Below are positions 58,969-64,000 of a stretch of 64,000 bases of DNA, piece by piece. The notes under the pieces are model-generated. The model searched no databases. It was not told where the DNA came from and worked only from the letters and a program-made list of their open reading frames with translations. Location of the stretch: assembly GCA_000818095.1 (NCBI GenBank), contig CP009417.1, positions 1-64,000 of the forward strand. The letters run 5' to 3'. Both the position numbers and the translations under genes were made by a program. Source of the DNA: Jeotgalibacillus malaysiensis. Its GTDB lineage: Bacteria > Bacillota > Bacilli > Bacillales > Jeotgalibacillaceae. The first letter of the stretch is position 1, and each line of letters starts with the position of its first letter.

Positions 58969-58982
58969 TTGACAATAGTCAA
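58969..58982 (-). promoter_or_regulatory. Palindromic operator/-35 of the 58930 gene
   Basis: TTGACAATAGTCAA. The minus strand reads TTGACT, 17 bp, GATAAT. Confidence 0.75.
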
Positions 58983-59009
58983 TAAAAAACACCCCTTTTC
59001 AGGAGTGTC
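58983..59009 (-). terminator. Terminator of the 58999 gene
   Basis: GACACTCCTGAAAAGGGGTGTTTTTT stem with T6 on the minus strand. Confidence 0.75.
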
Positions 59010-59769
59010 GATTGAATTCGTTTTGTTGAGCATGATAATCCATCAATACGTCAACAAGGAAATTCGTCATATTTTTCTTTGGTCTTTTTTCAAAATACGG
59101 AATTCGCAAGAGCGGAATTCCCTTTGCTTTTGCAAAGTCATTTTTGATACGGTCATTCCGTACTCGACGTTGGTAATCTTCTTCTCCGCCAAACGCTTTG
59201 ACTGGACGATAATGTTGTTCTCCATCAAACTCTATCAGGGCAATCAATTCACCATCGGGTGTATAGATGCCAAAATCGAACGGTAGACGTTGAACGTGTG
59301 TGCAGTCTTTAAAGGTTTGTTGTGGCTGATAATGAAGCTTAAAATGTTCAAGTACCTTTCCTACTAAGGTTTCTCCTTTAGACATTCGGCATTTTGGGCA
59401 ACGACGACCATCTAAAAAGTGAGCGGGACGTATCGTGAAGTGATGACCACAGGATACATGTTTCATGAAAATATGTGTCTTGTTGTTCATGTATTCGCCC
59501 GTTACTTCATATTCATCGCCGACTTGCTCCCGAACCTTTTCTTGATACCAGGCTGTGTCTTTTTTGTTGTTTGCATAACAATGTGGACACCGTCTTTTCA
59601 TTGAAACACGTCGTGGCTGAACGTCATACTCGTTTCCACATACTAGATGTTTCATTCGAATGCTCGTTCGATAATTGACGTATTCGCTTGCGATTACATA
59701 TTCTTGTCCTAATTGTGCCTCTATATATAATTGAAACGTTTCCGTTGTATACTTTTGTTGCTTACTCAT
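58999..59769 (-). CDS. Homing-endonuclease-like nuclease with zinc repeats
   Basis: 256 aa. Two zinc-finger-type repeats of the DUF723 kind: YVIASEYVNYRTSIRMKHLV with later CPHC (about 30-75), and YEVTGEYMNNKTHIFMKHVS with CPKC (about 90-132). The C-terminal part has LPFDFGIY...LIALIEFDGEQHY and a charged helix (RVRNDRIKNDFAKAKGIPLL), fitting a PD-(D/E)XK-like nuclease. Proteins of this build are often free-standing homing endonucleases of Gram-positive phages. A TGCATAGAATAG element lies upstream (59818-59829). Confidence 0.75.
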   Translation of the reverse strand: MSKQQKYTTETFQLYIEAQLGQEYVIASEYVNYRTSIRMKHLVCGNEYDVQPRRVSMKRRCPHCYANNKKDTAWYQEKVREQVGDEYEVTGEYMNNKTHIFMKHVSCGHHFTIRPAHFLDGRRCPKCRMSKGETLVGKVLEHFKLHYQPQQTFKDCTHVQRLPFDFGIYTPDGELIALIEFDGEQHYRPVKAFGGEEDYQRRVRNDRIKNDFAKAKGIPLLRIPYFEKRPKKNMTNFLVDVLMDYHAQQNEFNRHS

Positions 59770-59948
59770 TGTTCTATCCTTTCTATTCAAACCAGTGCAG
59801 TTACCAAATTCTCATTACGGGTCTATTCTATGCACTTGAGGATGCCTTTATCATCTTATTGTCCAAAGCAATTTTTCCCCTTAATATAGGTTTATGTTTC
59901 GGGAAAGTTGCGTATGGGCAACTTTTAATTAAAAAGTAAAGCGAGTGC

Positions 59949-60428
59949 TTACTCAGCTCCCGCTTGTTGGCGTTCCTTCTTGGATAAATGATTGATTAAC
60001 ACCAGGTACCAAGACATTCCCGCTCCAGTCATTAATCCAAAGTAAAAGAATCCTTGTACATACTCATACAGTTGATTTCCTCTTAAGGTAAGAGAGAAGG
60101 CTTCTGCTACGAGTGACAATGATAACAACAACCCAAAGAAAATGGCTCCACTAAAGGCACGAATCAGCTCATTCTCTTCTACTTGATTGCTTCCTGACTG
60201 AATCCCGTTATAACCAACTTTCACAGCGATTGCACCTAATCCTAAGAAAACACCAACCATAATCAGTTTAAAAATAAGGTAAGAAAATTCGATTTTATCG
60301 CTTCCCATTTGCCAAAAGATAGTATAGTAGGCAAACAATACGCTAAACACGCCAGCAAAAACGAACCATCCGACAAGTTCCGCTTTGGTCACTTCTCCCC
60401 ACGCTTCTTTCAGTTTCTCTCCATTCAT
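59949..60428 (-). CDS. Membrane protein with four segments, 159 aa
   Basis: Hydrophobic segments at about 18-38, 50-70, 88-108 and 122-142. Short cytoplasmic ends. No known family. The start follows AGGAGTGTGAACAAC. Controlled by the palindrome at 60479. Confidence 0.65.
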   Translation of the reverse strand: MNGEKLKEAWGEVTKAELVGWFVFAGVFSVLFAYYTIFWQMGSDKIEFSYLIFKLIMVGVFLGLGAIAVKVGYNGIQSGSNQVEENELIRAFSGAIFFGLLLSLSLVAEAFSLTLRGNQLYEYVQGFFYFGLMTGAGMSWYLVLINHLSKKERQQAGAE

Positions 60429-60478
60429 GTTGTTCACACTCCTTCTAGTTAACATTCCCCTATATTTTATAAATTAAG

Positions 60479-60492
60479 TTGACAATAGTCAA
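60479..60492 (-). promoter_or_regulatory. Palindromic operator/-35 of the 60428 gene
   Basis: TTGACAATAGTCAA. The minus strand reads TTGACT, 17 bp, TAAAAT. Confidence 0.78.
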
Positions 60493-60509
60493 TTTAAAGG
60501 AGTTTGAGA

Positions 60510-60536
60510 CATAAAAAAGAGGCATGACGCCTCTTA
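60510..60536 (-). terminator. Terminator of the 60534 gene
   Basis: AGAGGCGTCATGCCTCTTTTTT stem on the minus strand. Confidence 0.85.
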
Positions 60537-61205
60537 TGAAACCTGATTGCCTAGTGGCACTAATTCTTTTTGTATCAATTCTCTTACGTGAGGGAATCGA
60601 CTTGCATAACCGACTGACAACCACTTGTTCCCATGATTATCCTTTTCGCTCACTACATGTAAATCGTTCGTATACATGAGGATATCTTCTGTTTTCATCA
60701 AGAACTCTTCCAACATGTTATATCCTGTTGTATTGCGAACATTTGAATAGAGTTCCATTTGGATACTTTCACGAGGTGCAGACTGTAAGAAATTCATTTC
60801 TTCTTCACCGGTCAAACCCTCATGATTCAACTCTTTTACCCAAACTCGCATCAATTCATCCATGAAAGACTCCATCGAAAGGTTTGATGGTAAGAAATCC
60901 ATCCCTAACGGATTGCAATCATTTCGTCCATCTCGTCCTTCAAACAAGAAAAAGTATTCTGGACTTCGCCGGACTTCCAATTTCTTCGACTCTTTCCCGA
61001 TTAACTTCCGGACTTCATCTGTTAGTTCATGTTCTTCATAGAAGACCCTATCTTTATAAATGATTTTCGCTTTTCCTCGAACAACGAGTCGAATTTTTGT
61101 CTCTCCAACTTCTAAGCATGCAAGCTCATCATCCTGTTCACATGTCATATATTCGAGTGCGTATTTTCCTGTGTGGTAATAATCTTGGATTTCTGCTTTA
61201 TACAT
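60534..61205 (-). CDS. Hypothetical protein, 223 aa (similar to 62058)
   Basis: Family not recognised. Its layout resembles the 62058 protein: a beta-rich first third ending in a helix (HELTDEVRKLIGKE against DDLTDDIVELLRKG), an aromatic EYFFLFEG / WFEFFSTD segment, a NLSMESFMDELMRVW / KALLIDQMIDEM helix, and a similar end. Probably distant paralogues. Operon with the 61220 gene. Confidence 0.6.
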   Translation of the reverse strand: MYKAEIQDYYHTGKYALEYMTCEQDDELACLEVGETKIRLVVRGKAKIIYKDRVFYEEHELTDEVRKLIGKESKKLEVRRSPEYFFLFEGRDGRNDCNPLGMDFLPSNLSMESFMDELMRVWVKELNHEGLTGEEEMNFLQSAPRESIQMELYSNVRNTTGYNMLEEFLMKTEDILMYTNDLHVVSEKDNHGNKWLSVGYASRFPHVRELIQKELVPLGNQVS

Positions 61206-61219
61206 GGTCAATCTCCTTT

Positions 61220-61942
61220 TTATAGCAGTTTTTGATACTTTTTAGGCAACTCCTGTTTTAACCAGTTGCTTATACTTGGCACATTCGTCTGCCAGATTAG
61301 TGTACACATCCCTTTTTCCGCATGACACTCCAAGTACGGAATGTAATTGATGAAATCATCTTGTTGTGCGATGGAATGTTGAATCGAATAGACGAACTCT
61401 TCTTCTGTATAAAGTTTTGAGACCGGAATAGAAAAGCCATCCATCGTTTCAAACGCCTTAAACTGTGCTTTTTCTTCATCCGTCATCTTTTCTTTCTCCC
61501 ACTCTTCCAAACCTGCCCCGATTTTTTTCACGGCTTCAATCGTCTTTAATTTCATCCAGAGTTCAGAACCGACAAATCCTGTGATTTCTAAATCTTCCAA
61601 TCGTTCAAACGTCGTTTCGTCAAGATAGCTAAACACAGGAATGAGATATGGCGTCTCCTGCCACTCATAATGTGAGACGTCGCTCAAAGCTACGCCTTTT
61701 TCTTCACTCTCTTCAATGGCGTCCAGAACACTAGGATTCATTTGCATCGCCTCGTATGTGAGAATTCCGAGTGTTTCAGTGTCTTGAACTTCTCCGTCAT
61801 GTACAACGTCCCAATAAAGCTTCAAACGTCCCATTTCAAGTGTTGATACACACTCTCCATCCATTCCTAGATAGAGAGCCGCCCACTCGTGAGCTTTAAA
61901 ATCATTTACTGTTCGAAAGTCCATTTCTTTCCCTAAACACAT
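61220..61942 (-). CDS. Hypothetical protein, 240 aa
   Basis: Family not recognised. An acidic soluble protein, about the same size as its neighbours at 60534 and 62058 and perhaps a more distant member of the group. The start follows GGAGGAAAAGAT. A TGCATAGGATAGG element lies upstream (62000-62012). Confidence 0.6.
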   Translation of the reverse strand: MCLGKEMDFRTVNDFKAHEWAALYLGMDGECVSTLEMGRLKLYWDVVHDGEVQDTETLGILTYEAMQMNPSVLDAIEESEEKGVALSDVSHYEWQETPYLIPVFSYLDETTFERLEDLEITGFVGSELWMKLKTIEAVKKIGAGLEEWEKEKMTDEEKAQFKAFETMDGFSIPVSKLYTEEEFVYSIQHSIAQQDDFINYIPYLECHAEKGMCTLIWQTNVPSISNWLKQELPKKYQKLL

Positions 61943-62024
61943 ATCTTTTCCTCCTCTTAAGTAAAAAGGTACTTGCGTACACCTGTAGTTCGTTACACTC
62001 CTATCCTATGCAGTTGACAAGCAA

Positions 62025-62058
62025 ATAAAAAGAGAAGGTATTATCCTTCTCACGTTCT
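62025..62058 (-). terminator. Terminator of the 62058 gene
   Basis: GTGAGAAGGATAATACCTTCTC with T5 on the minus strand. Confidence 0.75.
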
Positions 62059-62747
62059 CACTTGGTCAATTCCGTGTAGTCAATCGCATTGAACTGCTTG
62101 GCAATATAATCCTTCGTGTTCTCGCCTGTTGTGTAGAACAAGACACCAACGTGAACAAATCCATATTTATCTTGGACATATTCCGGCTCCCACAAATGAA
62201 TCACATTAAAGATATCCTCATGGTGATAGATTTCATTGACTCGTTTCTTGAATAGGTCTTCATCGATGTTTAATTCATCCCCTTTAAAGGTTTTGCCGAC
62301 ATAATAGAATCCTTTTAATTGCGTCATGCTGGACTCGAAGACCGGGTCTCCGTCATTCTCCATTTCATCAATCATTTGGTCAATCAACAACGCTTTCATT
62401 TCATTTTTAGTCGGAAGCGTGTCAATCCCAGCGACATCAAAGCTGTCCGTTGAGAAAAATTCAAACCAGTTGTTGTTATCCAGTTCAATTTCGCCTTTTC
62501 GAAGAAGCTCAACAATATCATCTGTCAAATCATCTTCATACCGGTACGTTGCATCCTCATGGTCAAAACGAACATCGCCGTTCACCGTTATTTCTACTGC
62601 ATATCCCCCGTATGAAAAAGAAGCGAGCGTGAATGCGTTTTGGGTCATATATTCCACATCTTTTTTGCCAACCTCGTACTCATCCGAAATTTCCATTCCA
62701 TCTTTAAAAATAGCGACAACCTTTTTTGCTTCCTTTGTGCTCAACAT
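62058..62747 (-). CDS. Hypothetical acidic protein, 229 aa (similar to 60534)
   Basis: Family not recognised. Acidic alpha/beta protein with the layout described for 60534. The ATG after AAAGGAGGATGCACAT was chosen. The leader has TTTACTTCAAAGGAG, a variant of the shared block. Confidence 0.6.
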   Translation of the reverse strand: MLSTKEAKKVVAIFKDGMEISDEYEVGKKDVEYMTQNAFTLASFSYGGYAVEITVNGDVRFDHEDATYRYEDDLTDDIVELLRKGEIELDNNNWFEFFSTDSFDVAGIDTLPTKNEMKALLIDQMIDEMENDGDPVFESSMTQLKGFYYVGKTFKGDELNIDEDLFKKRVNEIYHHEDIFNVIHLWEPEYVQDKYGFVHVGVLFYTTGENTKDYIAKQFNAIDYTELTK

Positions 62748-62866
62748 ATGTGCATCCTCCTTTGAAGTAAATAGATAGACTATGCCTACCGTTTGTTTAT
62801 TTCTCATTCTATCGATTTCGAGTAGTGCATATTCACTTTCAATAGATTTGACTTCCTAACATCAAT

Positions 62867-62896
62867 AGAAAAAAGCCACTTACATGAAGTGACTTA
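62867..62896 (-). terminator. Terminator of the 62907 gene
   Basis: AAGTCACTTCATGTAAGTGGCTTTTTT on the minus strand. Confidence 0.75.
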
Positions 62897-62906
62897 CATG
62901 ACTTAC

Positions 62907-63425
62907 TTATGACGGCATTCGTTTATATCGTAGACTTTCTACTCTCGCTACCGTTGCTGAACTCCTTTTGTCAAGGTTTGTCATCAATTCTCCGATGGAC
63001 TTCCCCTCTGTTAAAGCTTCTTCCAACATCTCAACGGTGATGAAAGGAGCATCCTCGATGACGACCTCCTTGATTTGAATCAAATAGGAGCGGGAAGGCT
63101 TGATGGATTGGTTCATAATCCAATGTTCGCCTGTAACCCATGCGTCAGGTACTAGTTGTCTTAAAAATAATTCAGGTGCACGCACCACGTTTTCTTTTTG
63201 TATAGTTTCTTCATCAAATTCATAGATTCGAATTAATAATGGGCAATTTCCTTCTAGCTGATATCCGCCTTCAGGGAACCCGGTCAAGCAATCTTCAATA
63301 CTTTTAGCGACACAAATACGTGGAATATTTCTGTCTTCACCTTCAATACGACTTTGTTCATTCGGAACACGAGGGGTAAATTCTTCTACGATGCTTGATG
63401 TGTCTAATGATACATGATAGAACAT
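62907..63425 (-). CDS. Hypothetical protein, 172 aa
   Basis: The order FYHVSLD, FTPRVPNEQ, EDRNIPRICVAKSIEDCLTG, IRIYEFDEETI, LVPDAWVTGEHWIMNQS recalls a conserved phage and plasmid protein of unknown role (recollection only). The ATG after AAAGGGGAGATGCCCG was chosen; the 70 extra upstream codons run across a terminator. A CATAGGATAAG element lies upstream (about 63457-63467). Confidence 0.65.
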   Translation of the reverse strand: MFYHVSLDTSSIVEEFTPRVPNEQSRIEGEDRNIPRICVAKSIEDCLTGFPEGGYQLEGNCPLLIRIYEFDEETIQKENVVRAPELFLRQLVPDAWVTGEHWIMNQSIKPSRSYLIQIKEVVIEDAPFITVEMLEEALTEGKSIGELMTNLDKRSSATVARVESLRYKRMPS

Positions 63426-63520
63426 CGGGCATCTCCCCTTTCGTTTTTCGATTTTCCTTATCCTATGTTGTGCATAGGTAAACATAGACAAATGGGAGTC
63501 GTATGTGGTCGGAGGGGATG

Positions 63521-63556
63521 AGAAAAACACCTTCCCGGAGGAAAAGTGTTTAATCT
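63521..63556 (-). terminator. Terminator of the 63589 gene
   Basis: AAACACTTTTCCTCCGGGAAGGTGTTTTTC stem on the minus strand. Confidence 0.75.
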
Positions 63557-63588
63557 GAGAGTCTTTTATATTTAGTTCAACACGACTT

Positions 63589-63816
63589 TTATTCGCTAAA
63601 TTCCACACAACGCCACGCTTCAACAATAGAGTCATCTTCCTGAAACCTGTATGCTACCTTATCCGGGAAAACGGAGTGTTTCGTAATTGACTCAATAGTA
63701 TTTACTTTCAATCCTGATTTGAATGGTTTGCCAGATGACTTCACGACTTTTGAACCCGGTGACAACAACGCTTCGTCGGTCATCTTTTCGTGAGTTAATT
63801 CTGCAGTGTTTTTCAT
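63589..63816 (-). CDS. Hypothetical protein, 75 aa
   Basis: Family not recognised. The C-terminal half looks like a small beta barrel (VNTIESITKHSVFPDKVAYR, then a short beta end). The start follows AGAAGGAGAATGACT. It lies 17 bp after the partial gene at the window edge, so they share a transcript. Confidence 0.6.
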   Translation of the reverse strand: MKNTAELTHEKMTDEALLSPGSKVVKSSGKPFKSGLKVNTIESITKHSVFPDKVAYRFQEDDSIVEAWRCVEFSE

Positions 63817-63833
63817 AGTCATTCTCCTTCTAG

Positions 63834-64000
63834 TTATTCGTAAGGGATTTCAACGTCTCCATCAAGATGTCGTTTAAACTCAGCACTAAGTTCGTCACCT
63901 TCATCATCTTGATAGAGTTCTGCTTTCCAGCCTGCCTGTTTCATTTCCTCTACATGCTCGTCACGCTCTTTCATCGTGTCGTATGAGTAGTTTACCTGTT
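63834..64000 (-). CDS. Partial hypothetical protein at the window edge
   Basis: An open frame of 55 codons up to the window end (its start is outside). It reads VNYSYDTMKERDEHVEEMKQ...LSAEFKRHLDGDVEIPYE and stops 17 bp before the next start. Small acidic helical protein; family not recognised. Confidence 0.6.
   Translation of the reverse strand, partial: QVNYSYDTMKERDEHVEEMKQAGWKAELYQDDEGDELSAEFKRHLDGDVEIPYE

Noticed and set aside
59688-59939. 83-codon plus-strand frame
   Set aside because: Partly antisense to the nuclease start and then crosses its upstream region; no ribosome site.

Overview
The window looks like an accessory replicon of a low-GC Gram-positive bacterium of the Bacillus group: a megaplasmid, phage-plasmid or jumbo-phage accessory region. 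The evidence is AGGAGG-type ribosome binding sites with ATG, GTG and TTG starts, a T-box leader, sigma-A-like promoters, and an LPXTG surface protein with its sortase. I see no rRNA, tRNA, CRISPR array, insertion sequence, phage structural gene or plasmid replication gene, so the replicon type is inference. Genes are mostly small and mostly on the minus strand. Nearly every one- to three-gene unit ends in its own hairpin terminator, often of the GACC...GGTC type. About half of the proteins are unrecognised.

Layout. 1-7 kb: a nucleotidyltransferase-like protein, a tyrosine recombinase, small proteins, and a complete valS behind a T-box. 7-11.5 kb: two stand-alone Rpn-tail proteins, a phd/doc toxin-antitoxin operon with a 37-codon middle gene, and an alarmone-hydrolase/nuclease-like operon. 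11.6-23 kb: a GRDP-like protein, a Fe(II)/2-oxoglutarate oxygenase, a PARG-like macrodomain enzyme, many small zinc-ribbon or unknown proteins, and a short integrase beside three 33-bp repeats. 23-33 kb: three hexapeptide-repeat beta-helix paralogues plus a relic of a fourth, a GNAT, a KAS III-like protein, a STAS-like protein and a pair of 277-residue paralogues. 33.0-33.8 kb: a gene-free stretch that folds into a series of small minus-strand RNAs. 34-41.8 kb: an ATP-grasp protein, the LPXTG adhesin with sortase, and a Thg1 family protein. 42-50 kb: coiled-coil and membrane proteins, a DUF2325 protein and an HD-GYP protein. 50-57 kb: a truncated Ig-like exported protein, a second ftsH behind a highly structured leader, and a tyrosine recombinase that has lost its catalytic residues. 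57-64 kb: small unknown proteins and a homing-endonuclease-like protein.

Two regulatory systems tie the window together, and neither matches a family I can name. (1) A palindrome, TTGACTATTGTCAA, lies over the -35 box of about ten sigma-A-type promoters. These drive the alarmone hydrolase operon, the GRDP-like gene, PARG, ATP-grasp, the adhesin and sortase (divergent from one site), thg1, the membrane operon, DUF2325, ftsH and others, which points to one repressor or activator. (2) About a dozen other genes share a 5' leader in which a hairpin of changing sequence but conserved position sits just before TTTATTTCAAAGGAG. Several of these have an upstream TGCATAGNATAAG element. The two sets of genes hardly overlap, so the replicon seems to run at least two separate expression programmes.
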